The notes: a model not told the origin generated them from the sequence alone. Numbered from the stretch's first letter, positions 11,761 through 25,545 are shown. The stretch is 64,000 nt of DNA from Capitulum mitella (GCA_030062745.1 CP099845.1:18826903-18890902), one strand, 5' to 3'. Program-made: numbers and translations.

Positions 11761-12649
11761 ACGATGAATATCATTGCAATGGAAATGTAGGAGGGCTGGA
11801 GCCTGGTAGACTGTCTGACCATTTAGAGCCAGAAAAAGGGAGCTCTGCCGTTAATGGGGTCCCAGTGGCCAGAACAGTAAATATAGGTAATCCAGGCCAG
11901 CTTTCTCAATAGAAAGCTTGGTTATCATGGGAAAGAAAGCAGGTTCTTACCAAATACCAAATACCCTTAGTGCTCTCGCAATGAGCATAGACTTCATTTT
12001 GTATTCTTTTGAGTGGTCGTGGCCCTCAATGTTAATATCAGCCTCCCCCAATGATGACTTCAGCCCCCTTAGTGTTGAAGTGGGACCCGTGATTAGGGAT
12101 GCACCGGATATCCGGTCCGGCCAGATATCCGGCCGGATATTAGAGATTATCCGGTATGCGGTATCTGGCCGAATATTTTTGTGATCCGGCCGGATATTGC
12201 CGGATATTTAACCTCCCGATGTACAATCAAGACGTTGCTCTAATGTCTGCATCCAAAACTGTTTCAGAAGAAATGTGGCTTGTTGTATTAGATTGTCGAT
12301 GTAACTGGCAGCTCCAGGGCGGTCTGGAGACCTTAGAACCAGTACTTTTCTGTATTGGTCCGAGAGGGTTCGGACATATTTTGCAAGACTGGGACTCAAG
12401 TTCAAAGCTGTGAAACAATAGCCAGCATGCGGTCAGCAGCCCATCTTATGATTTATTATCTTCCTTTTTTCCAAATATTTCTTATCTTTCTCAAATTCTC
12501 CGACCCAAATGCATGAAGGAAAAATATAACGTGTGGGCACTGGAAATGAGGCAGTATTTAAGCACAGTACATAAGCATATTGATTACTGTACCAACATTA
12601 AACTTTGCAGAAATGTAATCATAAACGTTATGGTCAGTTCTTGCCTAAC

Positions 12650-13590
12650 GGATCAACTCCATCACCTCTCATCTGTCGGCAACACGCACGCACCTGGGCA
12701 CGCGTGTCAGCATTTTACGCGGTACCTCTAAGTCCAGAGCAGCGATCACCTGGCTCATCCAGCGCTTTAGGGCGACTTTGGATGTTGCGCACCAGTCCCC
12801 CTGATACATCCTCTGCGTAATGATGCCCCAGATGTAGGACGCACATGGACGCAGCAGGACGCACATGGGGCACATAGGTGGATTGCTGTCACACACTACA
12901 TACGGCACTCTGGCCCCTTCCAGCAACTTGAGCGTTTTCTTCGCATAATGAGCGCTGGCCAAGTCTGGCCAGATCAACATGTCCCTCTCGAAACAGTGCT
13001 CATCCAAATATGGGATGAGCACATCTCCCACTCACTTCTCACGGTACACGTTGCCATCAACATTACCCATACTCGGCATGATAACCGGATTTGTCACACC
13101 CCTTGGAGAGATGGCGGGCCACACGAAAAGATTACGTGGAAACTTGCTCTCTGGCCTCGGTTGTACTTCTTCTGGGCACTCTCCACGAGCTCCAACAGAG
13201 TACCCAAGGTTTCCTGGCATATGCCTCTCGTGAAAGGTGAAGTAGCTTTTGTCGTCCATGGCGATGCCACATTCTTTCCGATTTCATATGATCCGCGCGA
13301 CAGTTTCCGGATGCGGGTCTTTTCGGCGACCTCTTGTTTTTGGGTGACCTGGGGTGAACTCTTACTCTTTTGGTATCGAACCTGTTCGCCACCAACATTT
13401 TCTGTCACGTACGTTCTAGAGATTCCAAACCTTCCAGCCACAACCCGTTATGACACCCTTTGTTTTTACAGCTCGAACTGCAGCTGTCTTTTAACAGGCG
13501 CACCGGAAGGGGGATCTTTTTGTGCCCCCCACCTGTTTTTCTTGAATACCTCGGGAACGGATCGGAGCTGGTTGCTCTTACTTTGTGACA
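12650..13590 (-). pseudogene. Tc1/mariner-superfamily transposase relic
   Basis: On the minus strand several frames together give a Tc1/mariner-type DDE transposase. There is an N-terminal helix-turn-helix-like segment (VVAGRFGISRTYVT), then MDDKSYFTFHERHMPG with the first catalytic Asp, FPRNLFVWPAISPRGVTNP, and LIWPDLASAHYAKKTLKLL with the second Asp. The region where RPIEDFWG is expected reads CASYIWG, so the third acidic residue appears lost. At least one in-frame stop (after GNVYREK) and several frameshifts make it non-functional. It lies inside the outer hAT element. Confidence 0.75.
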
Positions 13591-13814
13591 TTTATGGCAA
13601 CTGAATAACTCGTCGAATGACGTAGCAAAATTGGAAATCGGCCAGAAATTTTTGAAGTTTCAAGCATTTGAAGTCAGGCAAACATTACGAAAACGACGGT
13701 GTTCGCTGACAAATGGGAACTTTGTGAAAGAATTCGCTTTCTACTTAAGACTACCGTTGGAACACAATCAGGCAATGTCATTCGGGCCGTAGTGATGGAC
13801 GTACCAAGACCACA

Positions 13815-16330
13815 GCCAGGGTCAATAAAGGTCAAGGTCATCAAAGGTCAAGGTCAAACAGTTTGTGACTTGATCCAGATTTGCTTTGCAACATGTCAGT
13901 TTGTATGAAATATGCATTCAAACTAGGGATGCACCGGATATCCGGTCCAGCCGGATATCCGGCCGGATATTTGAGATTATCCGGTATCCGGTATCCGGCA
14001 GGATATTTCCATGATCCGGCCGGATATTGTCGGATATTTGGCCTTGCGTTGTACAATCGAGGCGTTCTTACGTCTGTCTATAAAACCGTTTCAGGAGCAA
14101 TGTGCCTTGCTATATTAGACTGTCGATGTGTCTGACAGCTCCAGGGTCTGTCTGGAGCACTATTTTTTCATCTTAGTTCAAAAAACTTGAGGCATTATTT
14201 GCGAGGATTGGACCCAAGCTCAATGTGTAATAATAGTCAGCATATGCTCAGCCGACCATTTCGTGGCGCATCATCCTCCTATTTTCCAAACATTTTTATT
14301 TGACTCAAATACTCTTGTAAAAATTAATTAACCCTCTTAGGGGTTTGGTGGTAAGAGGGGGGGGGGGATGGTGCAACCCCGCTGAGGTTTTCCGAGGGTG
14401 TTGAGCTCATGTCGTGTGGTCATGAGGTACAACGAGAAACACGTTATTTTTTGTCTTTGGGAATGCCATAGGAAATAGGTATTGCAAAACAACCTATATA
14501 TTCGGATTCCTGAAGTTGAAAGGAATCGAGTGGTATACATTTGGTGCAGTTTGCCCCTTATTTCATCTAAAGAGGGCGCAATGCAACGAACGCCTGACTT
14601 TTGCTACGACGGGCAGAACGGCGTCGGCCGCGGAATGATGAGTCTGCAGTACGAGAACATGCCTAAAATTCAACTTTGCTTTGGATCTCAACTCGAAAAA
14701 CGCTTTTAAGGTATCTAGGTTACGACTGTCAGTGAAATCGAGGTCACCGTAGGTCATTGGATTCAGATAACCTTCGGTAACCTAAGATGACCCTTATATG
14801 TTATTTGACAATAGTGTTTGTTAATTGAGATACTACATTTGACTCCGGCATCTATAAGTGTATACAAAAAATGCTTCTACAACCCCGAGAACGCATTAAA
14901 GCTGACGACCCCACTTGACAAGGATTGGCCTAGCATGGCCTGGATCGGACTTCAGGGGTTAAATGCAATCATGTGGTGTACATATAGACTCATAATTGAT
15001 TGACCAACACTATGATATCCGTTCCGTTTCATCATCATTTATTCTTCGACGTTCATTTGCACTTAACTCACAAAGTACCACTTTCTGCCAATTTTTGACA
15101 TTTGACCCGATGTGGAAAATCATCCGTTAACCTGAGACCTTAAGATGGGATGCCAGTCGTGAGATCTCGTCACGTGTTTTTTCCGCACGCCGTTTTTTCC
15201 GCGACGCTCTAGGACTCAAGATGTTGAAATGGCTGGGGGGATCGTACCAACCTCCCTCTCCCTTATACGTCCGCCTTATGCAGAAGGCCCCATACCGGCA
15301 AGTGTTAAGGGCATTGGCGCAGCCAAAGGTGGGCCTGGGGGCCCGGACTTTCTCCTCAGACCCACAGTTTTTGTGAAAAACATTATACATCGTCTTCTCA
15401 GCAGGCGGTTTTTCGTATGATTTCAGTTCACACTGGGCTCTGGAGCCCCTCCTCAAGAAATCCCTGGGTGCGCCCCTGGTTAAGGGACAATGTACTTCAG
15501 TGGACGCACCTTAGTATTTGTACAGAATGCTTCTCAAGCCTGATATTTGAGGTCTACCAAGGCGCTATAATGGCATTCCGCACATTTTGGAGCCTTTGCC
15601 CTTTGCCCTCAGACAGGGATGGTGATCGGTGATCTACGCTATGATCGCTGTGTTCTTTAGTTGTTCTTTTTTTAGAATGGAACATGCGGAAACCTCGCAA
15701 TAACTCTGAGCGAGAGGTGGGATGATTCACAAATTGTTAATATTCTTTTCTATTTAATATTTTCCAGTTTTTTCAGACCTTTCTTTTCCAGCGCAGTCAT
15801 TTTTCGTCTCATTTTCCAGCAACAAATATCAAATAAAAATAGTTGGCCATAATATCCGGTAACCGGCCGGATATCCGGCCGGATATCCAGCACCCGACCC
15901 GGCATATCCGGTATCCGGCCGGATCACAAAAATCCCGGTCCGGTGCATCCCTAATTCAAACACCCCAATAAAAACACGTGTGCGCACATTGATACGCTTA
16001 CATATACCAAGGCCAGTGAAGGTCAAGGTCGTTAAAGGTGAAGGTCAAATATCTTGCAACCTGTCCCAGATTTGTTCTGCAAGATGTCGATCTGTATGAA
16101 ATATGCATTCAGAGACCCTAATAAAGACACGTGTGCGCACATGGATACACATACATATATGCCAGTCATTTCAGGTTAAGGTCATCATAGGTGAAGGGCA
16201 GCTTTTTGTGACCTGGTCCAGATTTGCTTTGCAATATATCGATTTGTGTGAAATACGCATTCAAAGACCCTACTAAAACACGTTTGGCACATTGATATTG
16301 TCATGCATATACATATATACATATACATAC
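13815..16330. repeat. AGGTCA-rich satellite (about 150-175 bp unit) split by a hAT element
   Basis: Units begin with AAGGTCAAGGTCATCAAAGG-like sequence, continue through CCAGATTTGCTTTGCAA and TATGAAATATGCATTCAAA, and end in AAAACACGTGTGCGCACATTG. One unit starts at 13815 and is interrupted at 13923/15954 by the inner hAT. Further units follow at about 16015 and 16175. Each unit carries tandem AGGTCA motifs, the nuclear-receptor half-site consensus. Confidence 0.75.
13924..15953. mobile_element. Non-autonomous hAT element, 2.03 kb, with perfect 8-bp TSD
   Basis: Terminal inverted repeats start TAGGGATGCACCGGATATCC and are flanked by direct repeats ATTCAAAC at 13916-13923 and 15954-15961. The 8-bp duplication and TAGGGATG-type end are diagnostic of hAT. 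Subterminal regions are dense in GGATATCCGG/CCGGATAT. No transposase frame is visible inside, so it would depend on a helper. It inserted into an AGGTCA satellite unit. Confidence 0.9.
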
Positions 16331-17769
16331 ATACAGAAATATGAACCCTGGAAATGACCAGATGTACCGATGTTGGCTGCCGTCATTGAAAACATGCCAA
16401 AAGATGCATGTTGCGCCCTCATTTACTCTCAAACTGTCCCGTGTTGTTCGAAATCTGATCTGTAAAAGATGAAAAATGACACCACAGGTCAATGACCTGA
16501 CATGACCTCGACCCAAAATCCCCAGTCAAGACGCCAAATGAGCGGATTTGTCGTATTCCACGTTTTGACGGCCCCACAAACACCCCGTTTTGTTGGAAAC
16601 GTTGTACAGAATGGCCTGTACGGGCCGAAAAAGTGTCCAAAATTGACCTTTTCCCCCATTTGACCCTGAAGATATCGACCTAGGGTCAGGAAAATTGCAC
16701 ACAACGTAAATCGTTTTCGACCCCACCCTATCCATAAAATTTCATGTTTCTAGCCCTTTCTGTTGCCGAGATCGGAGAGGGCACTTTTAGACCCCCTTCC
16801 AGTGCTCGTTAGTGCGAAAACCCCATGCACTGCACGGGTTAATGCTGAGTCTGGTTGTTTGATGGTGATTCCCAACATGGGAAACATTACCACAACTCTA
16901 CAGGGTTGCCAGCGCTCTGTTAACAGTCGCTCGTGGGTCCCAAAGGGTTCACAGTGCCTTCAGATAAATGATTTGGGCCGTTCCGAGTTCTCACGGGCAA
17001 GTCTGACGACAATCTCTACGTCACCTTGCTTTGATATTGCCTTCTGACTTCAATAAATTGAAATTTCTCACACATTTTGGCACGATTTTAAGGCCAACTG
17101 TGGTTAGCATGCACGAGCCAAATGCCAATGGTGGAACCTGTAATGTTTAAGAAATATCTACAGTTAAAAAGTTTTCAATTTTTCATGTCTGAGTACCCGC
17201 CCGTTACTTTAAGAGGCATACTTTAGTAATAGTAAAGAAGGCCTGTCAAGTCAGGTATTCTAGTTCTACGAAGGCGCTGTAATGGTATTTGCCTATGGGT
17301 GCCCATGTCCCCTACGGTTTTCCAGAAGTGGCGATTTGTCCCCCTAACTTTAAGGTATCAGATAGGAAGTCCCCACTGGAGGCACTATTTCTTGCACTTT
17401 GAAATCCAACAAAAGGACATTCAACCGTAAGTTGAATGTAACTCACCATCTCCCGCTCCCGCATCGAACCGCTATTATTGTTGTGTTCTTTGCTCATTTA
17501 TTTGTTTATTACAAGGAAACCTATGGAAACCTCACAGTAAGTTTATGCACTAGTGGATGACTCACAAACTGCCGACATTTTTCACCAATTTTTTCAGTTT
17601 CCCATATTTGTTTTTATTCGGTCTTTTCGGTTCCATTCTTTCAATAGAAATAGTAAATAAAAACATCTAAGCATGACATCCGGTATCCGGCCGGATATCC
17701 AGCAACCCGGTCCAGCATATCCGGTATCCGGCCGGATCACAAAACCCCGATCCGGTGCATCCCTACCTA

Positions 17770-19690
17770 TGACGCTATGATTTCAGTCTGATGCCAAGCA
17801 TTTGGGAACTTTTCAAATGCCGGCACTAGTCAGTCTGCAAATTCAAGTTGTAGAATTATTTCCTCGTCTGGTTTAGGAAATCCTCTCCTGCAACTTTGAG
17901 GGCTCTCCAAAAACAGTAAGGGCACCCTCGAAAGCTTCAGGGCCCCACAGCATACTCCGATGGGCCCTGTTCATGACCTTAAGAAGGTCCCCTATAGAAA
18001 TCCAATGGAATTTCGTCCGGCCCTAGGGCCCCTCCTTAAGCATTCTTACGTACCCCCTCAAACAACCAGAAGAGGATTTTCGAATCAACGAGGAGATGGT
18101 TAAGGGGCCCTGAGAAAGCGTTTGAGAGGCCTTATGAAAGTACCAAGGGCTCTCTCAAATTTCGAGGGGTGCAAAAAAACTCCCTGGGCCCTTTCTACGG
18201 ACTGAAGCAATGACCCTCTCATAGGTCTGAGTGTTCATTCTTAAATTCATCTCGAGGATTCATTGAGTTTTTTTGTGACACCGTCCAATTTCTCAGATGC
18301 TCCTGACATTAAGAAAGGTAGTTTTGGGCCTAACGATGTTTTGTTTGAGAGGCCCTCTGGAAATATCAAGGGGCCTGTCAAAGCGCTTGAGGGTCCACAA
18401 AAGTCCAACAGACTCTTTAAACTAGTTCAAAGAGAGGCTCTCCCTAACGTCCGAAGAATCCCTTTGAAACGAAACTCCTTGAAATCCCTTCAAAGGAAAT
18501 CCTTGAATTTATTTGGAGGAGCCTCGGTATTTCAACATGGCACCTCAGACATTTTGACAAGGATGCACCGGACGAGGAAATGCTTGAGGCCCCTTTGAAA
18601 GTATCAAGAACCCCAAAGAAAGACTGAGGGCCCAAAAGAAAAATTCTAAGGCCCTTTAGATAATTCCAAGGAGGGGTCCTCTAAGACCTGAGGGACCCTC
18701 ACTGAATTCCTCTCGAGGGCTCCTTGGAGTTTTTTCGCGGCCCTCAACATTTGAGAAGGCCATTGGTATTCCGAAAGGTCTCTAAAATATTCTGGATGGG
18801 AATTTTGAACTGGATGAGGAAATGTCTGAGGCGCCCTCCGATCGCATTAAGGGACTTCTCAAAAGGCTTGAGATTCCACGCAAACTCGACGGTCTTTTAA
18901 AGAAAGGAAATGACCTACCTACGTGACGTTAGTACTCCTTAAATTTATTTGAAATGCCTTGATATTTTCAAAGGCACCTCGTCTATTGTGGAAAGGGTGA
19001 AATGGACGAGTAAATGTTTCAGGGGCATCTGAAAATATCAAGGGCACTCCTGGAACGTTTATGACTCCACAAAAACTCCAATGGACACTTTATATAAATT
19101 GAAGCAGAGATACTCCCGGATTGGTTGCGTGATTATTGCGGCATAGGGGCGCAATGACTTCGAGGTCATTCGGCGCCCATGGCGCTCGTGGAAGTCTACT
19201 TGAATTCATCTAGAGAACCAACTACAATGTTTTTGGACCCATCAAACCCTTCAGGGGGCCTTCAGTACCTTAGGGGCCCACATCCAGGAACGGAGTTTTA
19301 AGCCGGACAAAGGAATGTTTGTAGATCCTCTGAAGAAACCAAAAGCCCTTTCAAAAAGCTTGAGGGTCCAACGAAAAATTCCAATGAGCCCTCAAGATGA
19401 ATTCAAGGAAGGCCCTTATACTACAGGGAGGGTCCCGTCTTAAATTTATCTGGAGGGCCCATTGTAGATTCTATGGGCCCTCAACTCTCTGAGTGGACCC
19501 ATAATCATCGCATTTTCAGAGTAACTCTGAACATTGCGTTAGCGTTAACATTAGCGTGGCTTAAATTTTTTTCCTTAATGTTGGAGGGGTTTTCTGGAAA
19601 CATAAAAGGTCTTCTCCTTAACGGCACCACAAAACTCTAACGACACTTTAGATAAATACGAGGAAGGGCTCATCGCACCTCATAGAACAA
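17770..19690. repeat. Degenerate GGGCCC/AAGGGCC-rich repeat region
   Basis: Variants of GAGGGCCC, CTCAAAAGCTTGAGG, CCACAAAAACTCCAA and GAAATGTTTGAGGCCC recur every 200-330 bases, too diverged to delimit units by eye. No coding frame recognised. It ends just left of the tandem duplication. Confidence 0.5.
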
Positions 19691-20329
19691 TCCGCCATAT
19701 ACGGGGTTGTTGGAGCGCCAAATTTCAAATCGGGACCCCTTCAGTTTTGCCCCCTGTCATTTTCACAAGACGACATTTCTGAGTGTATGTATGTACGCAT
19801 GTGTGTGTGTATGTGTGTGTGTATGAAAACAAACCAGGTATCTTCCATAAATCGTCTTGTTTTAGAACAACTACCGTCGAAGAAAACAAAATGTCCTAAA
19901 TCAGTTGAGAAAGTCACATTTGGGGGAGGTTAGATTGTGGGCCCCTCGATCTTTCCCACAAATCATTTACACAAAACGATAACCCTGGTCATGGCGTCCC
20001 CGTAGTGTTAATGGGGTTCCCTCACCATAAGGGGCCCTTCATTCTTTAGGACCCCTCGAAAAAGTCCTGGTTACTCCACTGTGATGTAACTTGATTTTTT
20101 CAGAGGACTACTCTGGAATATTGTCTGGTGGGATTTACGAACTGAAATTCCTCATTAAAGTTGGGAATGCTTTCCAGATGCCGCAGATGGAGTAGCACAC
20201 ATTAGGCTTTAGGCAAAGTAAGTGCAATTCTAGCAGACGGATTGACCTTGAAAGACAAGCATCTTTCCTGTTACAGAACGATGGCATATCTTTGCGTTGC
20301 GGAAAGCTGGCACAGATAACACTTGACAG

Positions 20330-20574
20330 CTTTCTGTCCGACGACGGCTTCTGAGGCTTCAGTGATCACATGCACGGCTCGCTGGGAGTCTGATCGACTG
20401 AGAGTCTGAGCTCGGGACTCAGCCGCCTCTGATGGCAGCGTCTCCAGCGAGTACATCGGGGCATCCTCCATTCTCCGATGGAGTTCCAGAACTATCCGGT
20501 GTACATGCAGGCAGTGGAGCGAGCCGTGCATGTGGCCATTGAAGCCTTAGCAGCCGTCGTAGGACAGAAAATCG
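20330..20574. repeat. Head-to-head inverted repeat with coding-like arms (unit A)
   Basis: Arms 20330-20391 and 20516-20574 are inverted relative to each other with about 80% identity. Translated outward, the minus-strand arm gives QRAVHVITEASEAVVGQK and the plus-strand arm gives ERAVHVAIEALAAVVGQK. The peptide is not recognised. The same structure occurs in unit B. Confidence 0.7.
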
Positions 20575-22384
20575 CCATGGCTTCATCTGCGCCCGCCCTC
20601 AGCATCGCAGAGCTATGCCGTTATTCTGCAGCAAGAAGGCTTATCGTCTTAAAGTCTATCCATCGGTTGAAAATGTACCTGTTTCGTCAAAAGCAAAATT
20701 TCAGAGTGATCATCTCAGAAACTTCAAGTTGCAGCACCATGACCGTTCTCGATTTCCAGGTTTTGTCCTCATTTGTGCCGTAGTTAAGAACGTTCGTAGC
20801 GCCGTAGCTTTTGATGGAATCATACGAACTCCCTGAAAAGTGCACTCGTGCAATGTGCACCTCAGACTACTCTAGTCGCGTGTAGGATGACTGAATAAAA
20901 CGCTCACAAATATTAATTGCCGATGCACGGCCCCCTCCGCCCGGCCACCGTCCGCAGCCTGCTGTTAACTCACCGGGACGCTGCCGCTTGGTGCCTGGAG
21001 ACTTCAACGTCAGGAGGTACGACCGCGTTCCCCTTGCTTCGACTGGTGGCACCAATAAGCGCCTTCGTGAATTTTTCGACATTTCCTGAATTTTAGGCCA
21101 CTTGCGCCAGTTTTTATTACTCTCGCCAGGAAAATTTTGTCTGATGACGCACCCTAGCGTAAAAGGGCCCAAGCCTTGAAGTTTTACCCAGCCTGAATAT
21201 TCTGGTTGCTGTTTGGCGAACGAGCAGCAGGCTGAGGATGCTCATACTCATGCGTGTCAAGCGGGCCGTTTCAACGGCCGTAACGCAAGTCTGTTAATTG
21301 GACTCTGGCACGGACGTGTTGGCCAAGCGCTCCCCTGCTGCAGCACCGCTTACTTGACAAGTGCTGCTAGTCGCTATGCCGTGTTACAACAGTGCAGCGT
21401 GTCTGCGTATTAAAAGATCAATCGTGTTAGACCGTCCAGTTATACCGGATGTCATTGCACAATTGATGGGCAACCAAGACGAGATCAAGACCATGTGCTA
21501 ACGGGACGAGGGGGAGAGGGGGAGCAAATCTCCACCCGTATGACCAAACCTCCCCGCAAATGTTGGGCTCTCCTCGAATTGATGTTGCAAATGTTGGGCG
21601 CCTGTTTGTTCCTTCACTTTAGGAAAATGAACAATTTTTAATGTTTAGAAAACAAAAAATGCGCTTTTTGCCCGAAGAGGGCAAACTACATGCTGGCCCC
21701 CCTTTTTGAGCGAAAGATGGGGCCATGGCCTTGATGCCCCTCGATCCTCCAGTGTGGCCAATATCGACGGAGAAAATAGGCATGCGTTTCGGCCCAAGCG
21801 TCTCGAACTGCACAGGCGAGGCTCCGGAGGCAGGAACATGAGGTCGACCGGTGGCCGTGGTGCCCCTCCTCCATACACACAAAAACAAACACGGAAAACG
21901 GACAGCTGAATGTCACCGCTGAGAACGCTTCAGTCTGAGTTCAACTTGCAATGAGTAGTCCGTTTTGGTTGTTTGCTTTGCACATTCACTGGTCACTGGT
22001 GCCACAAACTGGACCAAAGATAAAAAATTGAACTTAACGTTAGTATAAAGGAGCCATGATTCGTCTTATTCCTTTCAGGAATCAATTGCGATGAGCAAGA
22101 ATGTCGTGAACTTATATTTCACAGTTCTTTTTTACCCGCGCACCACCGTCGGTCGGTTTGGAACATGCGCGACTGGGGGGGGGGGCAGTTGGCGGCCCCG
22201 CTCTAAGACGTGGGGGCGTGGGGATAAATGCAGTTTTTCATTTGATAAATAGTAGCAAAAAAAACATAAGATTCCGTTGGTCAAAATGAAGTGGGCTAAA
22301 TCCGTCGAGAAATCCTCATTTGAGGGGAGGGGAGGTTGTCGGACACTCGGCTTGGCCTCTAATCATTTACAGAAATCGAAATCC

Positions 22385-23065
22385 CTGTCACAGACAGTCA
22401 GAGGAACCTGCAGCTGACCACGGACGCTCCAGCGTCGGTCAGAACAGCCCCAGAGGCGTTCTGAGAAGTTCCATGGCCGGTCAGAAGCTATGAAGTACGT
22501 GGCACGGGGCCACTGGAACACTTGAGACAGGTGTGTAGAATCCTTTATAGTTGGGGGGTCTCCAATCTCCCAACTTGCAGGTCAGCCCTCCCAGATCTGG
22601 TAGACAGCCTCCGCCCCAACTTTTTTTTCTCAAAATAGCAAAACAAAATGACCCAAATCCGGGGAGAAATCACTCTTTGGGAGTACCCTAGGCTGATCGA
22701 CCCAAGGCTAAGTCCGTTCCCCCAACTGATTCTGGGATCCCACACCCCTGGCTAGAGACGATCTCTCAGGATGCGATGAGAGAAGCCCAGTGCGCAGTGA
22801 CGGTCAGGGAGCCCATGGGATGGACAGGGTGGCTCCTGGGACGATCCGGGACGGCTGAAAGCATGGAGGCCCGTCAGAGTGCCCCCAGGGCCGGTCGGGG
22901 AGGGCCTGGAGACGGTAGGAGGGCTCAGAGACGATCAGAGAATCGCCAGGATACGGACAGAGGAGTCCAGAGACGACCCGGGAGGCTCCAGGTGTGTGCG
23001 GAAGGACCCAGTGACGACCAGGAGGGATGAGAGGGTCGATCAGAGTGGCCGGGGACGGCCAGGGA
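22385..23065. repeat. Degenerate minisatellite GACGGTCAGGGAGGCCC type (unit A)
   Basis: Repeated variants of GACGGTCAGGGAG, GACGATCCGGGAC and GACGACCAGGAGG at roughly 30-40 base spacing. Several frames are open only because of the repeat. Confidence 0.65.
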
Positions 23066-23936
23066 GAACCAGGATAGGTCATACAGTAGACACCTACGGG
23101 AACCATCAGTTTCATTGCACTATGCCGTTGCTCATAACCTCGGTCACTCAAAAATCAGCAAATGAAACGAAGGAGACTGCAATCCTGAAAAGGTGTGGTA
23201 ACGCCTTCAGGTCAGCTTAGTCCACTGAGCCTCGGCACAGCGCAGCAGTTTCTTTCCATTGTCGTACTCAAATGCTCCGTTATTTATCATCCGGGTGGCA
23301 AGAAAAATCGACGGATGAAACAAAGAGGAAAGAAAGTCTTGTGATAGTTGAAACCTTGTGACAGCTGAAATCCTGTGATCGTGCGCGTCAGCCGCATCAT
23401 GGAAAGCTGAAGATGAACAGAATTTTGATAAGATGAGACAATTCGGGGGCAGCAAATGATGCCAATAAAAAAGTAAAAGCAATGAAAGAATTGAAGGTAA
23501 CCATTTCCTTCCACTGAAAATGGAACGCAAATTAATTTTTGACGCGAAATAATTTTTTCATACCTTAAAAAACAAGGCGGAATAATGGTCAAAATACAGT
23601 GTACAAACCAACTCAAATTAGGTAAAATGGCACGACTGAAAGCTTACATTAATTTTCCTCACAACTCAGAATACTGGTAAAGCATATTTTGTATACTTGA
23701 TGGAGCTTTACTTGAACGAGGGCTTACGCTGTTAATTTATTCGTGCTGGATCGCAAAAAGCCCCATTGTACACTGAGCCGACTTTTCGATAAAACACAGT
23801 ATCACTACTGCCTGGCCATCTCGGTATATCCATAAGCAGAAATAACTTCGGCGGAGGTCGCTGGCTTGTCCGAACTCGGCGGCGGTGGCCGACACGTCGA
23901 GGGCATCCGTGTGGAGCCTGTGGACGAAGCACAGCA

Positions 23937-23995
23937 TAGCGGTAAGGTGCTATGTGCTATGCTATGCTAAGCACAGCATAGCACAGCACAGCAAG
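23937..23995. repeat. Imperfect palindrome of GCTATGCT/AGCATAGC units
   Basis: GTGCTATGCTATGCT is followed almost directly by AGCACAGCATAGCAC, giving a 15-bp stem with one mismatch. Further AGCACAGCATAGC copies flank it. It is repeated at about 45503-45560 in unit B. Confidence 0.7.
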
Positions 23996-24411
23996 CCAAG
24001 GCTTTTCAGTTTTGGCTGAGAAATGGCGGTACCCAGGTACGTTTAAGTGCGCCTGAGCTCCGACAAGGTGCGCTCTACACGAACTGTCACGTGGTGAGAG
24101 AACGACCACAATCTACAGACCGAGAGCTGAGATATGGCCTTGCGAGAATGACGCATTTTACCTGCAAACCCAATGGGCTGGTAGATTTAACACGCCGTAG
24201 ACCTCAGTGCTGCCAGCTGACTAGGGGGAGGGGGAGTCGTTCTTGACTTGCGTCCTTCACCAGTTAAATCTACATTTGAAATGAAGTAAAATAGTCAAGA
24301 AGCGGTCCTGCCTGAAATACAGAATACAGCTGCCTTGCAAATGCGTTTTTATTTTTATCTTTGGTATAGCCATGGCAGCGTCTTAATATGTTTGCTGGCA
24401 CTGCTCGATCT

Positions 24412-25157
24412 TAGCAGGTGTTTTTGATGCAGTTGCTCATGACGCAGTCCTGGGAAAGTCCCAGCGGCTGCAGATATCCCAGGAGTGCTTCAAAGTCGGT
24501 GACAGACATTCAGGGCCAAGTGCGCTGCAGATCGACGCGTTTCAAGGGTCGTGCCTTGGTTCACTGCTTAATAACATTGTCACTCGCGAACTGGCCTACC
24601 ACGTCTCTACTGAGATCGACAGCTTCCGCATCTACACTGTTCGATACGCCGATAATATCCAGCAGGTGATCACTGGCCCAAGATGTACGGTGCTTGATAT
24701 GACAGCCACGCTGGGAAACGCCTTCGATTCTCTACGTGTGGCTGTTTCTTCATAGTACGAAGGCAAACGCTAAAAACCCAGCTCATGTTGTTAGGTAGCA
24801 GCCGCAACGTCAGCGGATCACGGATCCAGGCACGGGGTTTTTCGCTCAGCAGACTCTTGCCCTTCAAGAAAGACTAGAAACATAGGTGTGTCTTAGCCGG
24901 GAGCCGCATATGTACAGCGCTGTAACAGAGTGTAGCGGCCTATTCATACTCATGGGTCTTCTTCGAGCCAGCAGCGTCCTTCCACCAAACCTTCTAGCTC
25001 GTCTCATCGAACCTCTGGTTCTGTCTCACATCAGATATTGCTCGCCGGGTAATGGAAACGCATTTGCATCTAGTCAGCTAAAGAAAATGAATAAATTAAT
25101 AAATAAATGCACTTCGCCACTCGCGTGCTTTCATGTCGACGCACATGATATCTGAAG
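24412..25157 (+). pseudogene. Non-LTR retrotransposon reverse transcriptase relic (unit A)
   Basis: One frame gives FDAVAHDAVL (palm Asp region), FQGSCLGSLLNN (equivalent of the QGSxLGPLLF motif) and IYTVRYADNIQQVITG, where the catalytic YADD has become YADN. After a stop, another frame continues with GLLRASSVLPPNLLARLIEP and LVLSHIRYCSP, the usual thumb region of jockey/CR1-like elements. The 5' half and the 3' end are missing and frames are broken. Duplicated in unit B at 45979-46724. Confidence 0.75.
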
Positions 25158-25545
25158 TGATATGATCATTCAGACGGTTAACTGCTAAAACCTAGTCCCT
25201 GTCGCTGATGCCGGTATGCTGCATGGTACAGACTATTTCAACATCAAGTTCTTGTCAGTCATAATCAGAAACGCGGCCCGGATTTTCGTAAGGGGATCAA
25301 GGCTAAAAGAAAAGGGGCTGATACTTCTCTTAACATGGGGAATTAGCCCCGGAGCGCTCACCTGGGGATTCCGGAAATGAAATTTTCATTATATTTTACG
25401 TTAAATGCGTTTGTCTTTTACAGAAACCATTTATGACAATAGACACTTATTGGGGACATCGGGCCATAAGAGAGGGTCATTTGACCCCTCTGGCCCCCCT
25501 CCGGCTTCGCTACTGACCATAATATAATATCCACTGTGCCTTACC

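Larger units (their letters stand above)
12094..17765. mobile_element. Outer hAT-type element, decayed, with nested insertions
   Basis: The left end TAGGGATGCACCGGATATCC at 12094 and the inverted right end GGTGCATCCCTA ending at 17765 match the ends of the inner element, including about 100 bases of GGATATCCGG-type subterminal repeats. The 8-bp flanks CCCGTGAT and CCTATGAC agree at five positions and differ only by transitions, consistent with a decayed target duplication. No hAT transposase frame is visible. It contains a Tc1/mariner relic, the AGGTCA satellite and the inner hAT. Treating the two ends as one element is inference. Confidence 0.55.

Noticed and set aside
12094-17765. CRISPR-like interpretation of the GGATATCCGG repeats
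   Set aside because: They are clustered subterminal repeats at hAT ends, palindromic and without regular spacers, in a eukaryotic context.
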